A stretch of DNA of 64,000 nucleotides from Coriobacteriaceae bacterium AM100-PB1-1D-6A (GTDB taxonomy: Bacteria > Actinomycetota > Coriobacteriia > Coriobacteriales > Coriobacteriaceae). The stretch covers positions 1 to 64,000 of the forward strand of contig JAQDNC010000010.1 in the NCBI GenBank assembly GCA_027660625.1. Direction: 5' to 3'. The position numbers and the translations under genes are program-made. The notes under the pieces are model-generated. The model saw nothing but the letters and a program-made list of their open reading frames with translations. It made no database searches and was not told the origin of the DNA. Positions 17,368-26,142 of the stretch are shown one piece after another (positions within the stretch are counted from its first letter, which is position 1; each line of letters opens with the position of its first letter).

Positions 17368-18300
17368 ATGTCCGATTTGATTAAACTGACGCCGATCTTT
17401 CACGAGAAGATCTGGGGCGGCCGCCAGCTCGAAACCGTATTTGGTTATGACATTCCCGAGGGTCCCATCGGTGAGTGCTGGGCCATCTCGGCACACCCCA
17501 ACGGCGACTGCCAGATCGCTGAGGGCCCGTACGCCGGTCACACGCTGTCATGGCTGTGGGCCGAGCACCGCGAGCTCTTTGGCAACTGCGAGGGCAAGGG
17601 GTTCCCGCTGCTCATTAAGATTCTGGACGCCAAGGACGACCTTTCGATCCAGATCCATCCCAACGACGAGTACGCCGCCGAGCACGAGAACGGCAGCCTG
17701 GGCAAAACCGAGTGCTGGTATGTGCTGGACTGCGAGCCCGGCGCCACGATCATCGTCGGACAGCGCGCGCACGACCGCGCCGAGGCCGCGCGTATGATCG
17801 AGGACGGCCGCTGGGACGACATGCTCAACGTGCTGCCGATTCACAAGGGCGACTTTTTCCAGATTGATTCCGGTACCGTCCACGCCATCAAGACCGGCAC
17901 GCTCATTTTGGAGACGCAGCAGTCGAGCGACGTGACGTATCGCCTGTACGACTACGACCGTCCCGGCACCGACGGCAAACTGCGTCCCCTGCACATTGAG
18001 CAGAGTCTCGACTGCATCGACTTTGATTCTCAGGCCCCGACCGACGGCACCGTGACCGCGCCCGAAGTCGACGGCGTGACCGAACTCGAGTCCAACCCCT
18101 GCTACACCGTCGATCGCGTGCGCGTCAACGGCAGCAAGACCCTCGACCAGCACTGGCCCTTCATGTGTCTGTCGGTCATCGACGGCGAAGGCACCGTCTG
18201 CGGCGACCCCGTCCACAAGGGAAGCCACCTGCTAGCCCCGAGCACCGTCAGCTCCATCGACCTCGAAGGCAAGATGGAATTGATCATCAGCCACCTCTAG
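17368..18300 (+). CDS. manA: Class I (type I) mannose-6-phosphate isomerase
   Basis: This 310-aa cupin metalloenzyme interconverts mannose-6-phosphate and fructose-6-phosphate. The opening LTPIFHEKIWGGRQL, the zinc ligands in IQIHPNDEYAAEHE and in IDSGTVHAI, and the Arg-containing YRLYDYDR are characteristic of short bacterial ManA. GGGGG is seven bases before ATG 17368; the ATG at 17362 is too close to it. It is separate from the upstream regulator (gap ~75 bp) and may be co-transcribed. Confidence 0.93.
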   Translation: MSDLIKLTPIFHEKIWGGRQLETVFGYDIPEGPIGECWAISAHPNGDCQIAEGPYAGHTLSWLWAEHRELFGNCEGKGFPLLIKILDAKDDLSIQIHPNDEYAAEHENGSLGKTECWYVLDCEPGATIIVGQRAHDRAEAARMIEDGRWDDMLNVLPIHKGDFFQIDSGTVHAIKTGTLILETQQSSDVTYRLYDYDRPGTDGKLRPLHIEQSLDCIDFDSQAPTDGTVTAPEVDGVTELESNPCYTVDRVRVNGSKTLDQHWPFMCLSVIDGEGTVCGDPVHKGSHLLAPSTVSSIDLEGKMELIISHL

Positions 18301-18327
18301 GTCGCACCAACAACCAAAACGCAACAA

Positions 18328-18361
18328 GGGGCTCCCCCGCTCATCAAACGGGAGAGCCCCT
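18328..18361 (+). terminator. Hairpin after manA, weak terminator
   Basis: AGGGGCTCCCCCG pairs with CGGGAGAGCCCCT with one mismatch, 28 bases past the manA stop. There is no clear T-tract, so termination may be Rho-assisted or inefficient. Confidence 0.5.
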
Positions 18362-18469
18362 ACTCACATCTATTTATCAGCCCACCCGGCTCTCCAGACC
18401 AAAAAGCGAACGAGCAAAGCGACGTTCGCAAGCAACGTTGTCCATGGCGCCTGTCCGGGGCCGCCGGGA

Positions 18470-21364
18470 TCACGACAGCTTGACGATCGGTGCAAAACCT
18501 TTCATCAGCTTTTTGGTCTGGCCGGTTTTTTCGAACTGGACCTCGATCATGTCTCCGGCGACCGAGATCACGGTACCGGTGCCAAAGGTCTTGTGGCTCA
18601 CGGTATCGCCCGCGGCAAAGTCCTGCGACGCGCTGGCGCGATCGACCTTGCGCTCCACCGTCGGCGACACCTTGGACGACGGCTTTTTAGCTCGCGACGC
18701 GCCCGAACCAAAGGTCGAGGCAACACGGCCGGCGTCGGGCGAGACCCCACGATGGCGCTCGGTCCCGTAGCTGCTGCCACCAAAGAAATCGTCAAAGCTC
18801 GATCCGCCGCGCGAACCGGAACCGCCGGTCGAGCGCGTATGCGAACCAAATACCTTGCCGCCGTACATATCCGAACCCATGCCCGAGCCAAAGGTGCCGT
18901 GACGGTCGCCGCGCTTCTCCCAGCCCGTGCCTTCAAAACCGGCAGAACCGATACCGCTAAACTCGATATCCTCAAACGGAATCTCGTTGAGGAAGCGCGA
19001 GCGCGGGTTGGCAGAGGTCGAGCCGTAGGTGCGACGCGTGGCCGCATAGGTCAGGAACAGGCGCTTACGGGCACGCGTGATGGCGACGTAGGCCAGGCGA
19101 CGCTCCTCCTCGAGCTTACCCGGGTCATCGCTGCCGTCAAAGTCGTGCACGTGCGGGAAGATGCCCTCCTCCATGCCGGCCACGAACACCGCCGGGAACT
19201 CCAGGCCCTTGGCGGAGTGGATGGTCATCATGGTAATGGCATGCGTCTCGCCGGCCAGGGAATCCAAGTCGGAGCGCAGGGCCAGCCACTCCATGAGTGC
19301 CGGTAGCGCCTTACAGGTGAGCGGACCATAGGTGCGCTCAATCTCGTCGGCATGCACGGCACCCGCCGGCATCCCCGTCGGCGCGGCATACGCGTTGCCC
19401 GCGATGGCGGCGGCCAGGGCATCCTGCGGCGAGAGCGCCGGGGCGGCTAGGCTATCGAGCGGATTGGAACCTGCGGCATCGCGCGCGCCGACGAGTGCCT
19501 CAAACGAGGATGCCGGGGCAAATGGCCCCGGTTCGGGCGCGGGCGCGCTCACCACGACGGGCTCGGCGCCGGCAGGCACGTCGGCAACACCGGCTGCGCG
19601 CAGCTCTTCCAAGCTCTCGAGCGTACCCTCGATGTCCTCGTGCGTCTCCTCAAATTCGGCAGCGACGCCCAGGAATTCCTGGATGTTCTCGGCACGGCTC
19701 TCAGACTCCATGGTGCCCTCGGCGCGAAACGCCTGCAGCAGACCCGTCTTATCGACAATCATCTCGACGACGTCCTTGAGCTCGCCGTCCATGCGGCGGC
19801 CCTCGCGCACCAGCGACACAAAGCTTGACAGGCCATTGCGGACCTTGGCGCTAAACATGCCGGTTTCGGCACACGCAATCTCGCAAGCCTGGAAGAACGA
19901 GCAACGGTTGTCGCGCGCCAGCTGCTCGATTTTTTGGATCGAGGTGGAGCCGATGCCGCGGCGCGGTGTGTTGATGACGCGCTTGACGCTCATCTCGTCG
20001 GCCGGGTTCACGATCATCTTAAGGTAGGCCATGACATCACGGATCTCGGCACGGTCGAAGAATCGCGTGCCGCCCACGATCTTGTAGGGCACGCCCGCGC
20101 GCAGGAACATATCTTCGAGGATACGCGACTGGGCGTTGGTGCGATAGAACACGGCAATGTCGTCGTAGCTCGTGCCTTTGGCATGCAGCTTCTCGATCTC
20201 GCCGGCAATCCAGCGGCCCTCGTCGCGCTCGTCGCTCGCCTGGAAGGCCTGGATCTTCTCGCCATCGCCCTCGGCCGTAAACAGGCGCTTGTCCTTGCGC
20301 TGCGAGTTGTGGCGTACCACGGCGTTGGCGGCGTTCAGGATATGACCCGTGGAACGATAGTTCTGCTCCAGCTTGACGGTCTTGCAGTTTTTAAAATCCT
20401 TCTCAAAGTCCAGGATATTGGTGATGTCGGCGCCACGCCAGCTGTAAATGGACTGGTCATCGTCGCCCACGACCATGAGGTTTTGGTACTTGGCGGCCAG
20501 CAGGTTGGCGATTTCGTACTGGACGTGGTTGGTGTCCTGATACTCGTCGACGCTAATGTAGCGGAAGCGCTCTTGGTACTTATCGAGCACCTCGGGGCGG
20601 GTGCGCAGCAGCTCAAGCGCGCGCACGAGCAGGTCGTCGAAGTCCATCGCATTGGCGGCGCGCAAGCGACGCTCCAGCTCCAAGTAGACCTGTGCGGCCT
20701 TTTTATCGTTGGGGCTATCGGCGCTCTTGAGCATGTCCTCGGGGCCGATCATGGCGTTTTTGGCCGAGCTGATCTTGCTGCGGATCATGTTGATGGGGAA
20801 CTGCTTTTGCTCGATGCCGAGCGCCTGCATAATGTCGCGCACCATGCGCTTTGAGTCATCGTCATCGTAGATGGTGAACTGGCCGGTGTAGCCCAGCAGG
20901 TCGGCGTCCTCGCGCAGCATGCGCACGCACATGGCATGGAAGGTGCACACCCACATGCCGCGGGTACCGCTGGGAATGAGCGCCGCCAGACGCTCGCGCA
21001 TCTCGGCCGCGGCCTTGTTGGTAAACGTGATGGCAAGAACCTGCCAAGGCTTAACACCCAGGTCGCCGAGCATATGTGCGATGCGGAAGGTCAAGACGCG
21101 GGTCTTGCCCGAGCCGGCGCCGGCGAGCACCAGCAACGGACCCTCGGTGGACAGGACCGCCTCGCGCTGGGCGGGATTAAGGCTGTCGATGTCGACGAGC
21201 GGCTTGGCGGGCTTGGGCGCCGGCGCGGGAGCGTCGTAGATGTCGAGCGGGACGAGCTCGGGCTCCGGCGCTGCAGGGGCGGTGTATGCATCGAGCGGCA
21301 CGGGTTCCGGCGCGGGCGGCACGGGTACCGCGGCGTTCTTTTCCCAGGGCAGGGGCTGGGTCAT
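18470..21364 (-). CDS. pcrA: ATP-dependent DNA helicase PcrA/UvrD
   Basis: This SF1A 3'-5' helicase (964 aa) acts in repair and replication restart. Motifs: Walker A AGAGSGKTR (residues ~81-89), DEYQDTN, QNYRSTG, TIHSAKGLEFPAVF and VAITRARKRLF. The C-terminus carries a Tudor-like domain (GDTVSHKTFGTGTVISV), as in Bacillus PcrA. Two oddities: a Pro/Ala-rich N-terminal extension of ~55 residues, and a ~100-residue Pro/Ala-rich insertion within domain 2B before MEWLALRSDLDSL. ATG 21364 was chosen because GAGGAG precedes it. Confidence 0.95.
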   Translation of the reverse strand: MTQPLPWEKNAAVPVPPAPEPVPLDAYTAPAAPEPELVPLDIYDAPAPAPKPAKPLVDIDSLNPAQREAVLSTEGPLLVLAGAGSGKTRVLTFRIAHMLGDLGVKPWQVLAITFTNKAAAEMRERLAALIPSGTRGMWVCTFHAMCVRMLREDADLLGYTGQFTIYDDDDSKRMVRDIMQALGIEQKQFPINMIRSKISSAKNAMIGPEDMLKSADSPNDKKAAQVYLELERRLRAANAMDFDDLLVRALELLRTRPEVLDKYQERFRYISVDEYQDTNHVQYEIANLLAAKYQNLMVVGDDDQSIYSWRGADITNILDFEKDFKNCKTVKLEQNYRSTGHILNAANAVVRHNSQRKDKRLFTAEGDGEKIQAFQASDERDEGRWIAGEIEKLHAKGTSYDDIAVFYRTNAQSRILEDMFLRAGVPYKIVGGTRFFDRAEIRDVMAYLKMIVNPADEMSVKRVINTPRRGIGSTSIQKIEQLARDNRCSFFQACEIACAETGMFSAKVRNGLSSFVSLVREGRRMDGELKDVVEMIVDKTGLLQAFRAEGTMESESRAENIQEFLGVAAEFEETHEDIEGTLESLEELRAAGVADVPAGAEPVVVSAPAPEPGPFAPASSFEALVGARDAAGSNPLDSLAAPALSPQDALAAAIAGNAYAAPTGMPAGAVHADEIERTYGPLTCKALPALMEWLALRSDLDSLAGETHAITMMTIHSAKGLEFPAVFVAGMEEGIFPHVHDFDGSDDPGKLEEERRLAYVAITRARKRLFLTYAATRRTYGSTSANPRSRFLNEIPFEDIEFSGIGSAGFEGTGWEKRGDRHGTFGSGMGSDMYGGKVFGSHTRSTGGSGSRGGSSFDDFFGGSSYGTERHRGVSPDAGRVASTFGSGASRAKKPSSKVSPTVERKVDRASASQDFAAGDTVSHKTFGTGTVISVAGDMIEVQFEKTGQTKKLMKGFAPIVKLS

Positions 21365-21513
21365 GGGCGACTCCTCATCTGACGGACGGCGCGCCTGCGG
21401 GCAGCGCCATAGTTTGAGCCGTACCAGTATACCGAGCCGCGCGGACACCGACGCAAATCACACCACGACTCCGTGCGCCACCGTCAGACCCGCCCCAGCG
21501 GATTTGGCGCAAT

Positions 21514-21536
21514 GGGGTCAGGTTGCTTTGCACCAA
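21514..21536. repeat. Dispersed repeat, family C, copy 2 (inverted)
   Basis: GGGGTCAGGTTGCTTTGCAC, then CAA, is the reverse complement of much of the copy at 11359-11393. It is intergenic, upstream of pcrA. Confidence 0.55.
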
Positions 21537-21611
21537 TCTATTGACAATCACGGAACCGCCGATGTCATGGCCACGGTAGCGAGCGGCGGCCAGGGCGAAC
21601 AAATTGGCATG

Positions 21612-21653
21612 AAAAGAGGGCGGCATAGACCTTTTGGTCATGCCACCCCCTTT
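21612..21653 (-). terminator. Intrinsic terminator after uppP
   Basis: On the minus strand GGGGTGGCATGACC pairs with GGTCTATGCCGCCC around AAAA, followed by TCTTTT. It lies about 45 bases downstream of the uppP stop. Confidence 0.75.
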
Positions 21654-21697
21654 GAATGACAAGTTGTCGCCCTGGCCGTCGCGCAGCGTCAACTAAG

Positions 21698-22672
21698 TTA
21701 GAGGCCGAGCATCGGCTCCAGGACAAAGAAGTACGCGAGAACCACGATGCCCAGGATGATGCGGTAGACGCCGAAGCACTTGAAGTCGTGACGGCGCACG
21801 AAACCCATAAGCCACTTGATGGCGATAAGCGAAACCACAAAGGCCACGATGCAGCCCACGCCCAGGATGGCGATCTCGTTGGTGCCGAAAGTACCGCCCT
21901 TAATAAAGTACTTGACCAGCTTGAGCGCGCTCGCGCCAAACATGACGGGAATGGCCAGGAAGAACGTGAACTTAGACGCCACCGAGCGTGTGCAGCCAAG
22001 CAGCAGGCCGCCGATGATGGTGGAGCCGGAGCGCGATGTGCCCGGAATCAGCGAAAGCACCTGGAAGCAACCGATACCCAGCGCGGTCTTCCAGCTCAGG
22101 TCCTCGAGCGTAGTGATGGAGCCAAAGTCTAGGCTATCGTCATCGTCTGCAGCGGCAGTCGCAGTGGACGTGGCAAAATGCGCACCAGCGGGGCGTCCGC
22201 CCGTCACCACGGCACGCGAACCAAACGAACCGGCAAGAGCGGCCTGGTCGCGCTTGTTCGCGCGCCAGTTCTCGATCACGATAAACAGCACGCCGTACAC
22301 AATGAGCGCCAGCGCCACGACGGGAGCATTATAGAAATGCTCCTCCATCCAGTCGTTAAGCGGCAGACCGATCGCCGCGGCGGGAATGCAGCCAAGCACA
22401 ATCTTGCCCCACAACACCCAGGTGTCACGACGGCCCTCCTTGCCCTTGCTGGGAGAAAACGGATTAAGGTCGTAGAAGAACAGGACGCAGACGGCCAAAA
22501 TGGCGCCAAGCTGAATCACGACCAGAAACATATTCCAGAACGTCTCGCTCACGTTCATCTTGACGAACTCGTCCACCAAGATCATGTGACCGGTCGACGA
22601 AACAGGCAGCCATTCGGTGATGCCCTCGACCAGGCCCATGAAGGCAGATTTTAGAAGCTCGATGATATCCAA
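21698..22672 (-). CDS. uppP: Undecaprenyl-diphosphate phosphatase
   Basis: UppP recycles the C55 lipid carrier for peptidoglycan synthesis. The membrane protein (324 aa) contains both active motifs: EGITEWLPVSSTGHMIL near the N-terminus and PGTSRSGSTIIGGLL later. The start is TTG 22672, five bases after GAGGGGG; no ATG fits. A hydrophilic segment of about 60 residues (ANKRDQAALAGSFGSR through ADDDDSLDFGS) is inserted between membrane segments and makes it longer than the usual ~270-280 aa. Confidence 0.93.
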   Translation of the reverse strand: MDIIELLKSAFMGLVEGITEWLPVSSTGHMILVDEFVKMNVSETFWNMFLVVIQLGAILAVCVLFFYDLNPFSPSKGKEGRRDTWVLWGKIVLGCIPAAAIGLPLNDWMEEHFYNAPVVALALIVYGVLFIVIENWRANKRDQAALAGSFGSRAVVTGGRPAGAHFATSTATAAADDDDSLDFGSITTLEDLSWKTALGIGCFQVLSLIPGTSRSGSTIIGGLLLGCTRSVASKFTFFLAIPVMFGASALKLVKYFIKGGTFGTNEIAILGVGCIVAFVVSLIAIKWLMGFVRRHDFKCFGVYRIILGIVVLAYFFVLEPMLGL

Positions 22673-22824
22673 AGGGACCCCCTCGTTAGACACCCGCCGA
22701 TATTGTTCTGCGGACGGTGCGGGCGATGTCCCATTATCAACCGTTGACGGCGCGCCTGCGCCTACCCTTACCAAAAAACTCGCCCGTTCACAGAATTGCG
22801 AGCGGTCAAACCCAAATCCTTGGG

Positions 22825-22830
22825 TATAAC
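22825..22830 (+). promoter_or_regulatory. Candidate -10 box of the universal stress protein gene
   Basis: TATAAC follows TTGGG about 90 bases before the ATG at 22920, next to a small CCCAA...TTGGG inverted repeat. No good -35 is visible. The same GGGTATAA context precedes the first gene in the window. Confidence 0.35.
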
Positions 22831-22919
22831 TGCAACAAGATAAAGTGTCCGGCGGCCACGCATCCGCGCCCGCCCGATGCACGAGCCCCACGCCCGTGCG
22901 ATAGACCAAGGAGGAAACC

Positions 22920-23357
22920 ATGAACGAGGGCTACACCAAGGTATTTGTTTCACTCGACGGTACTGAGCAGCAGGATTTTGTGCTCGCACGCGCCATCAAG
23001 GTCGCCGCGAACAACGGCGCCAAGCTGATTATCGGCCACGTTATCGATTCCACGGCACTCGAGAGCGCCGGTTCATATCCAGTCGATCTGGTCAACGGCC
23101 TAGAGGAGGCATTTAAGAACTCCATCGCCAAGCAGCTCGAAGAGGCCAAGGCCAATCCCGACATTCCCGAGGTCGAGGTCATGATTCGCGCCGGCCGCAT
23201 TCGCGAGACGCTCAAAGACGAGATGCTCGACGTGGTCAAGCCCGACCTGGTGCTCTGCGGCGCTCGTGGCCTGTCCTCGATCAAGTATGCACTCCTGGGT
23301 TCAATTTCGACGTTCCTGCTGCGCAACACCGACTGCGACATCTTGGTCGTGAAGTAG
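22920..23357 (+). CDS. Universal stress protein (UspA family)
   Basis: This 145-aa Rossmann-like protein begins KVFVSLDGTEQQDFVLARAI and ends with the ATP-binding pattern GARGLSSIKYALLGSISTFLLRN (Gx2GxnGS/T). It probably binds ATP and forms dimers. AAGGAGG precedes the ATG by six bases. The gene is monocistronic with its own terminator, divergent from uppP. Confidence 0.93.
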   Translation: MNEGYTKVFVSLDGTEQQDFVLARAIKVAANNGAKLIIGHVIDSTALESAGSYPVDLVNGLEEAFKNSIAKQLEEAKANPDIPEVEVMIRAGRIRETLKDEMLDVVKPDLVLCGARGLSSIKYALLGSISTFLLRNTDCDILVVK

Positions 23358-23411
23358 CAAACGTACGCCTAACGCATCGCGGAGCGCAAGCCCACGTGCC
23401 CAAGTCTTCCA

Positions 23412-23449
23412 AGAGCGGGACCACCATTACGGTGGCCCCGCTTTGCTTT
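23412..23449 (+). terminator. Intrinsic terminator after the usp gene
   Basis: AGCGGGACCACC pairs with GGTGGCCCCGCT around ATTAC, followed by TTGCTTT. It reaches the last codon of the convergent hipA gene. Confidence 0.75.
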
Positions 23450-24737
23450 AGGCTGAGAATTGCTCCAGAACCCTCATTCTCTCAACGGAATCCGTCTGAA
23501 TTTTCAGAGCGACCCGACCCAAATCTCCGGTTGCAGAGGCAAGTTCTGCAAGCTGGGCAGACACCTCTTCAGCCACTTCCGCCGCGATGTTCTTGATCAT
23601 CTTGAGTGGCAGATGCAAATCTTGAGACATGAATTCGAAATCTTCAGGAGTCACCCCATCGATCACCCGGTGATCCCCAATATCAATCCCAAGATTATGG
23701 TCGTATCCCATTATCGTCGTGCAAACAATATCGTATGCAGGGGCCAACCTCTTTTCCCGCCAACTCGGACTATAAAGAAACGAATGGTTCTTGAGATGCG
23801 AGTCGCAATTCCCCAACGCATAATCGACCATTACCTGACGAGCGAACATTTGAGTATCAGCAATTACGTTAGACGATTGCTCTCTTATCAATCGGCCGCA
23901 AAGAGCCATATAGCAGCTATCGGGACGTGTCTCGTATTTCATATACGAAGGCCAGCCAACCGCTTGGCAAAAATCCTCCTGATGCAGCCTCAGAGGCACA
24001 TCGAATCCGCTCATCGACGGCGGCTCATTGCTCCAGATTCTGTCATAACGCTCGGAAAAGAACGCACCAGGAATCGTATCCGAAGCTTCTGAACGGGCAA
24101 TTTCAAGCCCAGCAGCAGACGCTGCCGTCATGCAAATTAATTCGTTGAACGGCAAATCCGGATGTTTAGTTGAAGCAATCTTGACTATGTGAGTCGAGGG
24201 GGCAGAGCCGAGCGGCAGCATCCAATCCCCCGACCCGGCCTTTTTTGCATCTTTACCGCGCGGTAAAAACCAACCGGTTTTAGACTGAGCGCCCGCCAAC
24301 GACAGCCTCGAATCCTGCATATCATTTGCAATCTCAAACACTTCCGCCTTAGAAAGTGCCTCAAAATCCTCGTCTTGCAGAGGACGATAGCCCGGATCGT
24401 AGCTCGATTTCTCATCGCCGAGAAACCTCAAGGCACCAACGCACTCATCGCCCAAACGCTCGAGCATCGATAAATAGTCTGACTGGGGGATTTGAAAACG
24501 CATCGACAGCTCATGCCGAACCGGGCCCTCGGGAAGCATGCCCGAAAAGAAGGCCGAAAACTCATTGCTGGCATATGGCTCATGTCGCAAGGGAAGAGAA
24601 GCTGAGAGTGCGGCAGCATCGTCGCGTTCAAGATATCCCTCATCATATGCAAACGTCTCGTTTACGGGGTCGGCCCTCTCAAATTCTCCGACCAGCTCAA
24701 ACGTTCCCCGATACTCACGATAAACCTTTAATGCCAT
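23448..24737 (-). CDS. hipA: HipA-family serine/threonine kinase toxin
   Basis: This 429-aa protein has the HipA N1 domain (LKVYREYRGTFELVGEF) and couple-HipA region (LSASLPLR), then the kinase core with RLSLAGAQSKTGWF and catalytic motif GNCDSHLKNHSF. The metal-binding Asp lies in APAYDIVCTT. Known HipA toxins phosphorylate aminoacyl-tRNA synthetases and slow growth. The gene overlaps the upstream hipB by 10 bp, typical of a coupled toxin-antitoxin operon. Codon use looks less GC-rich than neighbouring genes, consistent with acquisition. Confidence 0.93.
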   Translation of the reverse strand: MALKVYREYRGTFELVGEFERADPVNETFAYDEGYLERDDAAALSASLPLRHEPYASNEFSAFFSGMLPEGPVRHELSMRFQIPQSDYLSMLERLGDECVGALRFLGDEKSSYDPGYRPLQDEDFEALSKAEVFEIANDMQDSRLSLAGAQSKTGWFLPRGKDAKKAGSGDWMLPLGSAPSTHIVKIASTKHPDLPFNELICMTAASAAGLEIARSEASDTIPGAFFSERYDRIWSNEPPSMSGFDVPLRLHQEDFCQAVGWPSYMKYETRPDSCYMALCGRLIREQSSNVIADTQMFARQVMVDYALGNCDSHLKNHSFLYSPSWREKRLAPAYDIVCTTIMGYDHNLGIDIGDHRVIDGVTPEDFEFMSQDLHLPLKMIKNIAAEVAEEVSAQLAELASATGDLGRVALKIQTDSVERMRVLEQFSA

Positions 24738-24973
24738 GAGCCGTCGCCCCTCTCCCTCAGGATCAAATCGACCCCCAAGCTGTTAGCGATTTGAAGGGTT
24801 TGGCGAAGATTGGCACCCGCCTTTCCACGCTCAAGCTCGCTCACAAAGCGCAAACTGCACTGGTTGAAATCAGCCACATCGCGTTGGGTATAACCGAGCT
24901 TCTTCCGGCGCTCACGCAAATATGCACCGAGTTCAGCTGGGTCAAAAATCGTTCGCTCATTCCAGTCTTGCAT
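24728..24973 (-). CDS. hipB: HipB-like antitoxin, helix-turn-helix repressor
   Basis: This 81-aa XRE-type HTH protein (ELGAYLRERRKKLGYTQRDVADF...) is positioned to neutralise HipA and repress the operon. The recognition helix region is TQRDVADFNQCSLRFVSELE. Its promoter contains two operator-like elements at 24985-25010 and 25028-25047. Confidence 0.92.
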   Translation of the reverse strand: MQDWNERTIFDPAELGAYLRERRKKLGYTQRDVADFNQCSLRFVSELERGKAGANLRQTLQIANSLGVDLILRERGDGSWH

Positions 24974-24984
24974 GCTAATCCCCT

Positions 24985-25010
24985 ATGATTATCCCAAACG
25001 GGATAATCAT
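24985..25010. promoter_or_regulatory. hipBA operator 1, perfect palindrome
   Basis: The 11-base arms ATGATTATCCC and GGGATAATCAT are perfect, with spacer AAAC. The TATCC...GGATA core recalls the E. coli HipB operator TATCC-N8-GGATA, although here the spacing is six bases. It starts 12 bases upstream of the hipB ATG. Confidence 0.85.
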
Positions 25011-25027
25011 AGCACATCATGATGGAA

Positions 25028-25047
25028 TTTTCCCGTTTGGGATAATT
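25028..25047. promoter_or_regulatory. hipBA operator 2, imperfect copy in opposite orientation
   Basis: TTTTCCC-GTTT-GGGATAA is the reverse complement of the operator 1 core (spacer AAAC read on the other strand), with weaker outer arms. Centre-to-centre distance from operator 1 is about 40 bases, suitable for cooperative HipB binding. Confidence 0.75.
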
Positions 25048-25089
25048 GTCTTAACGTGAATGACGCTCCGGGACGTTACACCGCGACGA

Positions 25090-26133
25090 CTACTCAAAGT
25101 ATTGGAATTTGTTGGTCGAGAAGGCAAACGTGACGACGAAGCCTTCGCCGGGCTCGGATGCCGCGGTGACATCGATACCCATCTTGGAGCACAGGCGCGC
25201 CACCAGGTAGAGGCCGATGCCCGTTGCGCGCTTGGTGGTGCGGCCGTTGTCGCCGGTAAAGCCCTTCTCGAACACGCGCGGCAGGTCGGCCGCGCTCACG
25301 CCGCAGCCGTTATCGGCAACAGTGAGCTCAATGCGCTCACTTGCCAGGCCCTCGTCCAGCAACGCGCCCGAAAACACGATCTTCGCGCCGTCCTCGCGCG
25401 CGTATTTAATGCTGTTCTGGATGAGCTGGCCCAGAATAAACTCAAGCCACTTCTCGTCGGTAAAGACCTCGAAGTCGAGGTTCTCGCACACTGGGGCCAC
25501 GTGCGCCGCGATGAGCTCGCGCGCGTTGGCCTTAATCGCGCCCGTCACCAAGGTCTTGAGATTCCAGCGGCGAATCAGGTAGTCCCGCTCCACGACTTCC
25601 GAGCGCGCGTAGTACAGTGCCTGGTCGATATAGCGCTCCACACGAGCCAGCTCACGGCCCAGGTCATCCACACGCGACAGATCGTCTTCGCTGCCGTCCA
25701 GGTTTTCCAAAATTAGATGGGCCGCCGCCAGGGGCAGCTTGGCCTCGTGAACCCAGCTTTCGATATAGTCGCGATAGTCATCGGTCTGACGCCGGCCTTC
25801 GGCAACCTCGTCGCAGGCAGCTTTGCCCACCCGGCGCAAGACCTCGTACTCGAGCTCGCCCTCGGCATAGGTCGGACATTGCACCATCTCCTGCACCCAT
25901 GCGGGACTCTCGAGCTCCTCTGCCGCACGCTCCAGCTGGCGCAGAAAACGACGACGGCGCGCGTACTCGATCACGATGCCGAGCATACCAAAGATAAAGG
26001 ACACGCCGACCGCCACGACCACGATAGAAACGGGTGCGCCGGCGACCGTCAGCACAAAGCAGCTCAGCAGCACACCGCACGTCCACACGGCGACGGGAAG
26101 CAGCGCATCTTTAAAGAACTTGCCAAACGACAT
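25090..26133 (-). CDS. Sensor histidine kinase, BceS-like intramembrane-sensing type
   Basis: The 347-aa kinase has two closely spaced N-terminal membrane helices (about residues 10-32 and 35-56) with almost no external loop. The phospho-acceptor H129 lies in SWVHEAKLPLAAA, followed by a HATPase domain (NSIKYA, DNGCGV, TGIGLYLV). This architecture is typical of intramembrane-sensing kinases that detect cell-wall antibiotics through a BceAB transporter, but no such transporter is adjacent. It is the second gene of the regulator-kinase pair (gap 9 bp). Confidence 0.92.
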   Translation of the reverse strand: MSFGKFFKDALLPVAVWTCGVLLSCFVLTVAGAPVSIVVVAVGVSFIFGMLGIVIEYARRRRFLRQLERAAEELESPAWVQEMVQCPTYAEGELEYEVLRRVGKAACDEVAEGRRQTDDYRDYIESWVHEAKLPLAAAHLILENLDGSEDDLSRVDDLGRELARVERYIDQALYYARSEVVERDYLIRRWNLKTLVTGAIKANARELIAAHVAPVCENLDFEVFTDEKWLEFILGQLIQNSIKYAREDGAKIVFSGALLDEGLASERIELTVADNGCGVSAADLPRVFEKGFTGDNGRTTKRATGIGLYLVARLCSKMGIDVTAASEPGEGFVVTFAFSTNKFQYFE

Positions 26134-26142
26134 AGCCGGCCC

